Source: Alistipes sp. dk3624
GTDB lineage: Bacteria; Bacteroidota; Bacteroidia; Bacteroidales; Rikenellaceae
Direction: 5' to 3'
NCBI RefSeq assembly: GCF_009557455.1
Contig: NZ_CP045651.1
Location: 2,790,001 to 2,854,000, forward strand
Length of the DNA stretch: 64,000 nt
Shown: piece after piece, positions 44,839 to 54,300 of the stretch
How the letters are laid out: every line of letters starts with the position of its first letter
Numbering within the stretch: position 1 is the stretch's first letter
The notes under the pieces: generated by a model
Told to the model about the DNA's origin: nothing
The model's database searches: none
Seen by the model: only the letters and a program-made list of their open reading frames with translations
Program-made: the position numbers and the translations under genes

Positions 44839-45243
44839 ATGATTACGAGGGACATTCAGATACGGGTGCGTTATTACGAGACCGATTGCATGGGAATCGT
44901 ACACCATTCGAATTATATCCGTTATTACGAAGTGGCGCGAACCGAAATGCTGCGCGAGTTCGGGACGACTTACCGGCAGATGGAACGGGACGGGGTGATG
45001 CTGCCGGTGCTCGACGTGCACAGCAGCTACGGGGCTCCCGCCTACGACGATGATCTGCTGACCGTGCGGGTCACGCTGGCCGAACTGCCTAAGGTGCGGA
45101 TGCGTTTCGATTTCGAGATTTACCGGGAAAACGGCGAGCGGATCAATACCGGTTCGGTGACGCTCGCCTTTATGAACAGCGCCACGCGCCGCGCCTGCCG
45201 TGCCCCGCAGCGGTTTTTGAAACTGCTGGAGCCTTATTTTTGA
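44839..45243 (+). CDS. YbgC/4HBT-family acyl-CoA thioesterase
   Basis: 134 residues of the hot-dog fold: VRYYETDCMGIVHHSNYIRYYE (with the usual Asp-Cys-Met-Gly-catalytic region), then EMLREFG and LTVRVTLAELPKVRMRFDF. Thioesterases of this type cleave acyl-CoA or 4-hydroxybenzoyl-CoA; the substrate is not predictable. Reading begins 19 nt past the guaB terminator. Confidence 0.88.
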   Translation: MITRDIQIRVRYYETDCMGIVHHSNYIRYYEVARTEMLREFGTTYRQMERDGVMLPVLDVHSSYGAPAYDDDLLTVRVTLAELPKVRMRFDFEIYRENGERINTGSVTLAFMNSATRRACRAPQRFLKLLEPYF

Positions 45244-45312
45244 TTTCGCAAGCTTGCGCCGGCTTGTACAACGGGGCGGTTCCGGTTTCCGATTAGTCCT
45301 GCCTGCCGGCGG

Positions 45313-45786
45313 TTAAGGGATTCGTTCTTCTCCGAGTTCCATTTTCAGCCGAATCATGTGCCGGCACTCGATGCCGTTTTCGATGATTTTTTCACGGTAG
45401 TGTCTGCTGAAAAAATCTTTGTCGATCGAATCGATCGAGAATCCGCAGCGTTGGTAGAGGGCCAGTTGCGCGATTCCGGAGTTGCCCGTTCCCACTTCCA
45501 GGACGGTACATCCTGCGTTGCGGGCCGTCTCTACGGCATGCCGGATCAGGCGCTTCCCGACCCCGCGGCCCTGGCAGGACTCCTCGACGGCGAGGTTGAC
45601 CAGTTCCATCGTAAAAGGGCGCGTGCGTAGCAGTACCGATACGCCTATGATTTTTCCCGATTCCCAGGCGCCGAAGCAGACGCCCCGGGCGGTATAGTCC
45701 GCCACCGCTTCCCGCGACGGATCGGCCGTGTACAACAGTTTCCAGGGAAAGGGTTCTCTCGGATTGAGTTGTCGTATTTCGATCAT
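45313..45786 (-). CDS. GNAT-family N-acetyltransferase
   Basis: 157 residues from the ATG at 45786 (MIEIRQLNPREPFPWKLLY); an upstream in-frame TTG at 45807 is discounted. GNAT motif A is clear: VNLAVEESCQGRGVGKRLI (acetyl-CoA pyrophosphate loop), then TVLEVGTGNSGIAQLALYQRCGF. The acceptor is unknown. Motif TATCTTTA (one mismatch to TAnnTTTG) at 45811-45818 may be its -7 box. Confidence 0.82.
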   Translation of the reverse strand: MIEIRQLNPREPFPWKLLYTADPSREAVADYTARGVCFGAWESGKIIGVSVLLRTRPFTMELVNLAVEESCQGRGVGKRLIRHAVETARNAGCTVLEVGTGNSGIAQLALYQRCGFSIDSIDKDFFSRHYREKIIENGIECRHMIRLKMELGEERIP

Positions 45787-45825
45787 AACCTGTGTTTTTC
45801 TTTGCAATAAAGATAAGTATTCGGT

Positions 45826-45856
45826 TTTGATTTTCGCTTTTATTTCGGTAATATTG
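45826..45856 (+). promoter_or_regulatory. -33/-7 promoter of the esterase-propeller gene
   Basis: TTTG at 45826-45829, 19 bp, then TAATATTG at 45849-45856, one mismatch to TAnnTTTG. Confidence 0.45.
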
Positions 45857-45889
45857 TAAGCTCCGTTTACGGATCTAACTTAATCTGAT

Positions 45890-47668
45890 ATGATGAAACG
45901 ATTCATTTTGGCCGCGTTGTCGCTGGTCGTGGCGCATGGTTTTTCTTTGGCGCAGGATCAGTCTAACCTGAGCTATCCGTCCGATCCCGACACGCAGGTA
46001 CAACCCGGCGTTCCGCAGGGCGAAGTATTGCATTTCACGCTCGACGATTCGAAGATTTATCCCGGCACCCAACGCGAATATTGGGTCTATGTGCCGGCTC
46101 AGTACGATCCGGCTCAACCCGCCTGCTTGTTTTTCGATCTGGACGGCGTGCAGTTCAATGCGCCGGTCGTATTCGATAACCTGATTCACAAAAAAGAGAT
46201 TCCGGTGACGATCGGCGTTTTCGTCGGTTCCGGGACTGTAATCGATAGCGCCGGTTTTCCCGTGCGTTATAACCGCAGCTTCGAGTTCGACGCCGTCAAC
46301 GACGATTTCGTCCGGTTCATCGAAACCGAACTGCTGCCCGACGTCGAACTTAAAAAGGCTTCGGACGGTCGGCCGATCCGGATCTCCAAAAACGGAAAGG
46401 ACCGCGCCATCGCCGGATGCAGCAGCGGAGGGATCGGGGCCTTCACGGCGGCGTGGGAACGTCCCGACCTATTCAGCCGCGTATACAGTTGCATCGGTAC
46501 GTTCGTCGGGATGCGCGGCGGGGATCGCTATCCGGTGCTGATCCGCAAAACGGAGCCCAAGCCGATCCGCGTTTTCCTGCAGGACGGGTCGAAAGATACG
46601 TGGAACCCGCTGTTCGGCAGTTGGTTCAAAGGGAACCTCGATATGGAGGCGGCGCTCAGCTTTGCCGGTTACGAAGTGGGACATGCGTGGGGCGAAGGCG
46701 GTCACGACGGCGTGCAGGGCACGGCGATTTTCCCGGACGTGATCCGCTGGCTGTGGCGCGGCTGGCCGAATCCGGTCGGCGGGGGGCAGTCCGGCAACGA
46801 TATGCAGCGCAGCATACTGGTCCCTGGGGAAACGTGGGTTTCGATCGATTCGTCGTATCGTTCGGTGAAGGCCGTGGCTGCCGACCGGCAGGGCGATGTT
46901 TATTTCAGCGATTCGCTTTCCCGGAGCGTTTGCCGTTTGGATTCGGCGGGGACGGTTGTGCCTTTTGTTGCGGACGCCGCTCCCTGCGACGGTTTGGCGG
47001 TAGCGAAGGACGGACGATTGTTGGCTTTCGGCAGCGGTAAAACCGGGATTACGGCTTACGGCCCGGAGGGAAAGCCGTCGCAAATGTTGAAGAAAATCCG
47101 CCCGTCCGGTCTGTTTGCCGTCGGCGACGGAAATTTGTATGTTGCTGAAGCGGGCGCGGGGAGAGAGCCGGGCGGAACGATCGGTCTGTTGCGCGCCGAC
47201 GGCGATTGGGGAAAGGTCGCCGACGGTTTGAATGCCCCGTCCGCCCTGGCGATGTCTCCCGACCGGAAGTTGCTTTTTGCCTGCGACCGGCAGTCTCACT
47301 GGATATACGGCTATCTGGTCGGCCCGGACGGGTCGTTGCGTTACGGCCAGCGTTTTTACTGGCTGCACGTGTCCGAAAGCAACGACGGGACGCCCGACAG
47401 CAGCGGAGCCTCGGCGATGGCGGTCGACCGGGACGGGAACCTCTATGTGGCTACCCGGATGGGGGTACAGGTGGCCGACCGTAACGGGCGGGTGCGTGCG
47501 ATCCTGACGCTGCCCGAAGGCGGAGTCACGTCCCTTTGTTTCGGCGGAGCCGATTTCGATACCTTATATATCGTTTGCGACGGCCGGCTTTATAAACGGA
47601 AGATGAAATTGCCGGGCGTACCGCCGTTGGCGGAACCTTTCGAGCTGTCCCCCGGCGGCGCGGGTTAA
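45890..47668 (+). CDS. secreted esterase fused to a gluconolactonase-like beta-propeller
   Basis: 592 residues: signal peptide (ending LAQ), then an alpha/beta-hydrolase of the enterochelin-esterase type (about 30-295, REYWVYVPAQYDPAQP, nucleophile elbow AGCSSGGIGAF, C-terminal EGGHDGVQ). Then an SMP-30/gluconolactonase-like propeller (about 320-580) with repeated DRQGDVYFSD, DGNLYVAE and DRDGNLYVATR blades. This combination is seen in secreted Bacteroidota carbohydrate esterases. It would act outside or in the periplasm on a plant or host ester, but the substrate cannot be read. Confidence 0.85.
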   Translation: MMKRFILAALSLVVAHGFSLAQDQSNLSYPSDPDTQVQPGVPQGEVLHFTLDDSKIYPGTQREYWVYVPAQYDPAQPACLFFDLDGVQFNAPVVFDNLIHKKEIPVTIGVFVGSGTVIDSAGFPVRYNRSFEFDAVNDDFVRFIETELLPDVELKKASDGRPIRISKNGKDRAIAGCSSGGIGAFTAAWERPDLFSRVYSCIGTFVGMRGGDRYPVLIRKTEPKPIRVFLQDGSKDTWNPLFGSWFKGNLDMEAALSFAGYEVGHAWGEGGHDGVQGTAIFPDVIRWLWRGWPNPVGGGQSGNDMQRSILVPGETWVSIDSSYRSVKAVAADRQGDVYFSDSLSRSVCRLDSAGTVVPFVADAAPCDGLAVAKDGRLLAFGSGKTGITAYGPEGKPSQMLKKIRPSGLFAVGDGNLYVAEAGAGREPGGTIGLLRADGDWGKVADGLNAPSALAMSPDRKLLFACDRQSHWIYGYLVGPDGSLRYGQRFYWLHVSESNDGTPDSSGASAMAVDRDGNLYVATRMGVQVADRNGRVRAILTLPEGGVTSLCFGGADFDTLYIVCDGRLYKRKMKLPGVPPLAEPFELSPGGAG

Positions 47669-47691
47669 GTAGCTGCTGCGATCTCGGGACG

Positions 47692-48132
47692 TCACACGGT
47701 TCCGGGATTGCCGCAACAGGCGTACAGCAATTTTCGGACATCATTCAACTGCCCGTCGTATTCGCGCTGGAGTTCCAGAGTCCGGTTTCGGAGCGTGGCC
47801 AGTTTTACGGAAAGCCCGATCCAGGATGTGATCGTGCGTACCAGTTGGTGACGGTCGGGAGCGGAAAAGCTTTCCTGAATCATGAACTGGATGCAATGAC
47901 GGTTCCCGATGTTTTTAGGCCCGGACGCAGTATGTTCGTTCAGGTGCGCCATGAGTTTCACCGTGCCGTGAAGCAACGAGTGCAATTCCCACAGCCATTC
48001 GGTTTCCGATTGGGGATTGTCGGGAGGCGTGCAGAAGCGGTGCGCGAGATCGAGATAGTGTTTTTTCAGGGTATTTAGGCCGGGTTCCCCGTTTTCCTGT
48101 TCAGCCGGATTTTTGCTTTTCGTTGAGTCCAT
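47692..48132 (-). CDS. small helical protein of unknown function
   Basis: 146 residues from the ATG at 48132 (MDSTKSKNPAEQENG); a longer frame to 48234 runs into the RNA gene upstream and has no support. The N-terminus is acidic, and the rest is mostly helix, with ETEWLWELHSLLHGTVKLM and TLRNRTLELQREYDGQ. No motif known to me. It lies just downstream of the structured RNA at 48166-48325, which could be its leader. No membrane or signal segment. Confidence 0.6.
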   Translation of the reverse strand: MDSTKSKNPAEQENGEPGLNTLKKHYLDLAHRFCTPPDNPQSETEWLWELHSLLHGTVKLMAHLNEHTASGPKNIGNRHCIQFMIQESFSAPDRHQLVRTITSWIGLSVKLATLRNRTLELQREYDGQLNDVRKLLYACCGNPGTV

Positions 48133-48165
48133 GACGATCAAGCGTTTAGTGACAGGCGGGAATAT

Positions 48166-48325
48166 AAAAAAAGACGGTCCCACCTTTCCCGTTGAACTCC
48201 ACCTGAAGGCAGTGGGTGCATTAACACTCCACACGGGGGTACGGGACCGCCGTATGAAGCATACGGGCGCAGAAAGCGCCCTGTACGAGAAGCGGCAGGT
48301 TCCCCTGCCTTCAGTATGGAGTTCA
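48166..48325 (-). ncRNA. structured RNA with 6S-like architecture, or a leader RNA
   Basis: On the minus strand transcription should begin about 48324, seven bases past a -7 box. The transcript folds as a closing stem (TGAACTCCA at 48317-48325 read back with 48193-48201, plus a 10-bp second segment 48305-48314 with 48203-48212 and GGG/CCC), a large unpaired bubble (about 16 and 21 nt), then an apical arm with GTAC-GGG/CCC-GTAC. It ends in a run of seven T at 48172-48166. This is the rod-with-bubble plan of 6S RNA. Alternatives are an attenuator for the gene at 47692-48132. No sequence-family match is claimed. Confidence 0.6.
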
Positions 48326-48328
48326 CTA

Positions 48329-48336
48329 CAAATGTA
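48329..48336 (-). promoter_or_regulatory. -7 box of the structured RNA
   Basis: The minus strand reads TACATTTG (TAnnTTTG), placed so that transcription begins at the first bases of the closing stem. Confidence 0.6.
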
Positions 48337-48409
48337 TAAAAAATCCGCGTAACAGAAAAGCGCGGGTCCGTTTGCCGTCTTCGTAACTCGCGGGCATCCA
48401 GTCGACTCG

Positions 48410-48480
48410 TTTGTCAGATTCCGTGTCGTTTGCTCCGGTTTGTCAGTCGGAGTGCGGGCATTCTTCTGACAATCTGTCAG
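48410..48480 (+). repeat. TGTCAG repeat cluster upstream of htpG
   Basis: TTTGTCAG at 48410-48417 and 48439-48446, then the inverted repeat CTGACA, ATC, TGTCAG at 48466-48480. The TGTCAG copies are spaced 29 and 34 bp, near three helical turns, as in activator sites. Confidence 0.5.
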
Positions 48481-48491
48481 GCTTTCGGTGC

Positions 48492-48507
48492 TGGCACATT
48501 AATTGAT
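48492..48507 (+). promoter_or_regulatory. sigma54-like -24/-12 element of htpG
   Basis: TGGCAC, five bases, TTGAT; the classical element is TGGCAC, five bases, TTGC(A/T), so one key base of the -12 half (C) is missing. It lies 47 bp before the htpG ATG. Confidence 0.35.
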
Positions 48508-48553
48508 TCGGTTTTGTTCGTAAAAACGAATACTGTTTAAAACGATAAAAGCT

Positions 48554-50611
48554 ATGCAAAACGGGAAAATTGGAGTTACAACGGAAAATATCTTTCCGAT
48601 TATTAAAAAATTTCTCTATTCCGATCATGAAATTTTTCTGCGCGAGTTGGTTTCGAACGGCGTAGACGCCACCCAGAAGTTGAAAGCGCTCGCATCGATG
48701 GGCGAATTCAAAGGGGAACTGGGCGATTTGACGGTCCGCGTATCGCTCGATACCGACAAACGGATACTGACGATTTCCGATTCGGGGATCGGCATGACGG
48801 CCGAAGAGATCGACAAATATATCAACCAGATCGCTTTTTCGGGCGCCGAAGAATTTTTGGAAAAATATAAAAACCAGACGATTATAGGGCATTTCGGATT
48901 GGGGTTCTATTCCGCTTTCATGGTTTCCGACAAGGTCGAGATCGTGACTCGTTCTTACAAGGAGGGTTCCAAAACGATGCACTGGACCTGCGACGGATCG
49001 CCCGAATACACGATGGAGGAGGCTTCTACGGAACGTAGTCGCGGTACGGACGTCATCCTGCACCTGAGCGAAGACAGCAAAGAATTCGCCGACAAGGCGC
49101 GGATCCGGGAGATACTGAAGAAATATTGCAGCTTCCTGCCCGTGCCGATCGCTTTCGGCAAAAAACAGGAGTGGAAAGACGGTAAATACGTGGATACCGA
49201 CCAGGACGACATTGTCAACGCGACCGATCCGTTGTGGACGAAAAAGCCGACCGACATTACCGAGGAGGATTACATGGAGTTTTACCGGACGCTCTATCCG
49301 ATGGCCGAGGATCCGTTGTTCTACATTCACCTGAACATCGACTATCCGTTCAACCTGACCGGTATCCTCTATTTCCCGAAGATACGGAACAATTTCGAGA
49401 TTCAGAAGAACAAAATACAACTCTATTCGAATCAGGTGTTCGTGACCGATTCGGTCGAAGGGATCGTGCCGGAGTTCCTGACCCTGCTGCACGGCGTGAT
49501 CGACTCGCCGGACATCCCGCTGAACGTATCGCGAAGTTACCTGCAGAGCGACTCGAACGTTAAGAAGATTTCGAGTTACATTACGCGGAAAGTGGCCGAC
49601 CGCCTGAGCGAACTTTTCGCGCAGCACCGCGAAGAGTTCCAGAAAAAGTGGGACGATCTGAAGATATTCATTCAGTACGGAATCATCACCGACGAAAAGT
49701 TCGCCGAAAAAGCGGCCGATTTCGTGCTGCTGAAAAATACGGAGGGCAAATACTTCACGCTGTCCGAGTATGCCGCGCTGGTCAAGGAAAATCAGACCGA
49801 CAAGAACGGCAACGTGATTTACCTCTATACGAACGATCCGGTATCGCAGAATTCGTTCGTCGGCGCCGCGCGCGACAAAGGGTACGACGTGCTGGTGATG
49901 GACGGACAGTTGGATACCCATTTCATCGGTTGGTTCGAGAATAAGAATCAGGGGACGCGTTTTGTGCGGGTCGATGCCGACGTGGTCGACAAGCTGATCG
50001 AGAAGGAGAACAACCTGAAGATGGCGCTCAGTTCCGCCCAGCAGGATTTGTTGCGTCCGGTATTCGAAGCGCAATTGCCCGCCGAGGACAAGATCCGTTA
50101 CACCGTGTCGTTCGAGCCGATGGCCGAAAACCAGATGCCGGTGATGATTACTCAGAACGAGTTCATGCGTCGTATGAAAGATATGGCTGCGATGGGAGGA
50201 TCCGGGATGCAGTTCTACGGCCAGTTGCCCGATAACTTCAACGTGGTAATCAACGGCAATCATCCGCTGGTGGCGGAGATACTGGGCGAAGTCGAGGCCA
50301 GCTACGGCGACAAGCTCAAGACGACCAATAAAAAATTGGATGCGGCGATCGCCGAGCAGCGCAGTTTCGAAGAGTTGGTCAAAGACAAGAAGGCGGAAGA
50401 TTTTTCGCAGGAAGAAAAAGACAAGCAACAGGAGGTCGATAAGAAAGTGGAAGACCTGCGCCGCCAGCGTACCGAGCGCCTGACCGAGATCGGCCGCGAG
50501 AACAAACTGGTCAAGCAGGTAGTCGATCTGGCGTTGTTGTCCAACAGTATGCTGAAAGGGGAGAATCTGACCAACTTTATCCGTCGCAGCGTGGAACTGA
50601 TCGGGAAATAG
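48554..50611 (+). CDS. htpG: Hsp90-family chaperone HtpG
   Basis: 685 residues. N-terminal GHKL ATPase: NGVDATQKLKALAS, ISDSGIGMTAEEI, AFSGAEEFLEKY, GHFGLGFYSAFMVSDKV. The middle domain has FPKIRNNFEIQKNKIQLYSNQVFV and DSPDIPLNVSRSYLQ, and the C-terminal dimerisation domain ends KGENLTNFIRRSVELIGK. It is a normal length for bacterial HtpG. Promoter: no TAnnTTTG lies nearby; a sigma54-like box and TGTCAG repeats do. Confidence 0.97.
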   Translation: MQNGKIGVTTENIFPIIKKFLYSDHEIFLRELVSNGVDATQKLKALASMGEFKGELGDLTVRVSLDTDKRILTISDSGIGMTAEEIDKYINQIAFSGAEEFLEKYKNQTIIGHFGLGFYSAFMVSDKVEIVTRSYKEGSKTMHWTCDGSPEYTMEEASTERSRGTDVILHLSEDSKEFADKARIREILKKYCSFLPVPIAFGKKQEWKDGKYVDTDQDDIVNATDPLWTKKPTDITEEDYMEFYRTLYPMAEDPLFYIHLNIDYPFNLTGILYFPKIRNNFEIQKNKIQLYSNQVFVTDSVEGIVPEFLTLLHGVIDSPDIPLNVSRSYLQSDSNVKKISSYITRKVADRLSELFAQHREEFQKKWDDLKIFIQYGIITDEKFAEKAADFVLLKNTEGKYFTLSEYAALVKENQTDKNGNVIYLYTNDPVSQNSFVGAARDKGYDVLVMDGQLDTHFIGWFENKNQGTRFVRVDADVVDKLIEKENNLKMALSSAQQDLLRPVFEAQLPAEDKIRYTVSFEPMAENQMPVMITQNEFMRRMKDMAAMGGSGMQFYGQLPDNFNVVINGNHPLVAEILGEVEASYGDKLKTTNKKLDAAIAEQRSFEELVKDKKAEDFSQEEKDKQQEVDKKVEDLRRQRTERLTEIGRENKLVKQVVDLALLSNSMLKGENLTNFIRRSVELIGK

Positions 50612-50735
50612 GTTTTTCGCATTTTCGTTATGTAAAAGCCCGTATTTTGGTGGTGGACTATGTTTTCTTCATCGAATCCGAGGGAACAAAGAGGAACTCT
50701 CGCGGCGGACTGAGGGAGTTGTAAAATTCCATTCG

Positions 50736-51060
50736 TTCTACCAAGTGGTCAAGAAAGCCTCGAAAAAGAACGTTCCGGGGACGGATGTGGACGTATTCAT
50801 CTGCACCAACGACAAGTTCCGGGAAGCGGAAACCACGCCGAGTACGGTCTCTATGGATTGCTGCGGGCTATGGACTCCATGGCCCGCAGCCTGATTTCGA
50901 AATCGGAGAGCTACTACCTCGACCTGTTCCTGTTCTGCTTCTATTACGGGGGTATGGCGCCTATCGACACGGCCTAATCCCGTCATGCGCCTGACACCCG
51001 AACAGCAATTCGTGTGTCTTTGTGATTTCGATTTGCTGGAACTGCACAGCAAAGATAAGT
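50736..51060 (+). pseudogene. tyrosine recombinase (integrase) remnant
   Basis: Two reading frames carry pieces of a Bacteroidota phage/transposon integrase. The first (about 50743-50890) reads VVKKASKKNVPGTDVDVF. The next (50840-50979) reads YGLYGLLRAMDSMARSL, then YYLDLFLFCFYYGGMAPID, the hydrophobic motif before the catalytic Arg of these recombinases. Stops follow quickly, and the catalytic boxes RxxHxxR and Tyr are missing. About 100 bp further a piece reading FYREVLSHADGWRTD is not recognised. The gene is frameshifted and truncated at both ends. Confidence 0.55.
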
Positions 51061-51251
51061 AGCATCGGTTCTACCGCGAAGTGTTGAGCCATGCTGACGG
51101 CTGGCGGACGGACACTATCACAATACATACAGCGATCTAATCGGCGGGATCACGTTCCCGTATGCTCGATATTTGGCAAATCCTTGTAAGCAAACTTGCC
51201 CGTGATAAATTTATAGCTGATATGTTCGTCTTGCTAAAATGAGCAGCGTTT

Positions 51252-51283
51252 TTTGATTTTTAGAGCGATATAATTTATTTTTG
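51252..51283 (+). promoter_or_regulatory. full -33/-7 promoter of the hybrid kinase
   Basis: TTTG at 51252-51255, 20 bp, then TATTTTTG at 51276-51283. Leader of about 75 nt before the ATG at 51366. Confidence 0.65.
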
Positions 51284-51365
51284 TCTTACCCAAAATAGCG
51301 CGTACAGTCATGGTGCCGTGCAAAATGGACTGCATGTATCGTATAATAAAAAAGCAATCGGAGTA

Positions 51366-54300
51366 ATGCAAAAGAAGCTGCTTTTATCTGTCAGACATAT
51401 TGTTTTCATATTTGCCGGACTAAGTTTTTCTTTCACTTCGCAGGTGGCTGAAGCCAGGGAGCACCGCTTGCTCATCATCAACTCCTATAATGAGGCGGCT
51501 CCGTGGAGCCAAGAACTGATCACCCCGATCGCATTGCTGACCGCCCGGACGGATGGCGTGCGTGCCGATATCATCCATATGAACGGTACGTTCATCCGTA
51601 ACGAGTCGATGTACCGTCAGGTTGAGAATGGTATATTTCAGCGTTTCGAGGATCGAAAACCCGACTATCTGGTACTGATCGGCAACATGTCCTTTACTCT
51701 AAGGGAGCGCATCGTGAAGGAATGGGGCGATATTCCGATGGTGTTGATTTCCAAAACTAAAGTATGCGGTCCGCAGGAATTTTATATAACGGGCGAAACA
51801 TCCGATGTATCGGACGATATGCTTAAACCGTTGATCGACCTGCAAGGCAAATACAATTTCACAATGATCGAAGTGCCTGATTTGTACAGGGAGACGATCG
51901 ATATGATGGTGAGGATGTTGCCCGGAATGCGCAAGGTGGTGTTCATGGCCGATGAATTTTACTTGAACCGCTACCTAAACGGGCTTATCCGCCAGTATAT
52001 AAAGGAGACCTACCCTGACCTGGGGTACGAATGGCTCGTAGGCAATGAGCACAATAGTGATCTTATGCGGCAGTATCTGAACGACCGTGATCCTTCGGTT
52101 GGGCTATTGCTTTCTACCTGGTTCTACGAACGCATCAATGTGCATGGGTTTCCAATGCTGATCTCGGGTGATGCCCGGATGATCTCGGCAGCTAAACGTC
52201 CGGTTTTCGCTCTCCGGAGCGCTTATTTGAGTAACGGCATTGACGGCGGGTATTTCCCCGATCCGCAGCAGACTCAGGCAGCCGTCATGAATGCCGTCAA
52301 CCAAATGTTGGATGGCGTACCTATGCGCACGGTTCCTTTCGCCTATGCAACAGAGGCGTTCCCCATCGTCAATTACCCCAAGCTCGTTCGGGATGAGATC
52401 CCTGTGGACAGATGCCCCGAGAGTACGGTGTTTCTTGATAAACCCAAAACATTCTGGCAATTATACAGTTGGTACATCATCGTAGCACTTGTCATTTTTG
52501 TAGCGACGATCATTATCGCTATCCTCAATACGGTATTCCAACGCAAAAAGATGGCTCTTTTCAGAACGCATGCCAACCTGGTCGAGCATATGCCGATCGC
52601 CTATACGCAGGCCACCGTGTGTTACGGGGCCGACGGACGTGTTGCTGACATCGAGTATCATTCGGGAAACGAGGCCTTTGCCAGTCTGGTCCGGCAAAAT
52701 GTCCTGCCGGGCGCTTCCTATAAACTGTTCGCTCCTGAATATATTTCGAACATGGCCGAGACCGCTCTGAGGAACCGTTTCCCCGTTACTTTTTCACACT
52801 ACTTCAAACAGACCGACACTTATTACGAGTTTTTGATGTATCTCTCGGAGAGAGATCGGGAGATGGATATTTTCGCTATCGATATCACGGCCAAAAGTAA
52901 GGCGGCCAATGAGTTGAGGGAGTTTGCGGAGAAACTGGACATTACCCTGAGCGTGGCCCATATTATTCCGTGGCGTTGGGATCTGGAGAGCCATAAAATC
53001 GCTTGCGAGGCTCAGCGCATATTGAGGCACATGAACTTTACCGCACAACGCGGATCGACCCACCTGGTCCACATTATCGAGGATGCCGAGTATTTCGAGC
53101 GCATCCATCCCGACGACGCGGCGCACATAAAACAGACCTACCGCGATTTTTTGGACGGGAAGCTCAAGTACATCAAGACCGAGTTCCGGGTGGTTACCGA
53201 CAAGAACGGACAATCGCGCACCGACTGGCTGGAAGTACATGCTGCCGTAGTTGAAAGTGACGACCGGGGACGGGCGAAAGCGCTTATCGGCTCACTATTG
53301 CTGATCACCGAGCGCAAAAAACAGGAGCAGACACTTGTTGCGGCCAAAGAGAAGGCCCGAGAGTCAGACCGCTTGAAGTCGGCGTTTCTGGCCAATATGA
53401 GTCACGAGATCCGCACACCGCTTAACGCCATCGTCGGATTCTCAAGCCTGCTGCTCACCACCGAGGACGAACAGGAGAAACAGCAGTTTGTGAACATTAT
53501 CGAGAACAATAACCAGTTGCTGTTGCAGTTGATCGGCGACGTACTCGATCTGGCTAAGGTCGAATCCAATACGCTCGACTTCATATACAGGGCTACGGAC
53601 CTCAACGATCTGATCCGTACGATAGACAGTACGGAGCGTCTGCGCTTGCAGCCCGAAGTCGTACTCAACTTTATGCTTGGTGCGACCGATTGTGTCGTCC
53701 GTACCGAACCCAACCGTTTGTCGCAGGTGTTGATCAACCTGATCTCCAATGCCCGAAAGTTCACAAAGAGCGGAAGCATTGTTTTCGGATACGAATTGCG
53801 CGGAGACGAGATTTACTTTTTCGTGAAAGACACCGGCATGGGGATCTCTCCTGAGGGCCAGACCCGACTTTTCCAGCGTTTCGTCAAACTGAACGATTTC
53901 ATGCCGGGCAATGGACTTGGACTCTCTATCTGCAAAGGAATCGTCGAGAAGATGAACGGGTCGATAGGCGTCGAATCTGCGGGTGAGGGCAAAGGCTCTA
54001 CATTTTGGTTTAAAATTCCGTATCTGCCCGCCAAGATCGTAAAGGCGGAACAAGTCGTTGTGGAGACTCCGAAAGTTCCACTGGGGAGGAAGAACATCAC
54101 GATCCTTGTTGCCGAGGACTGTGAAAGCAACTTCCTGCTGTTCCAATCCATCCTGAAAACGGAATACAAACTCATCCACGCTTGGAACGGACGCGAAGCG
54201 GTGGCACTCTGCCGGGAGCACAGTCCCCAGTTGATCATCATGGATATCAATATGCCGAACATGGACGGTTACGAAGCTACCCGGGAGATCCGTAAATTTT

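Larger units (their letters stand above)
50612..51365. other. 754 bp of decayed DNA between htpG and the hybrid kinase
   Basis: Apart from the integrase remnant and the kinase promoter, I see no coding signal here: the frames are short and broken, and base composition drifts from the flanks. Confidence 0.5.

Noticed and set aside
48443-50428. Minus-strand frame of about 660 codons over htpG
   Set aside because: Antisense shadow of htpG, rich in Arg/Leu/His without domains.
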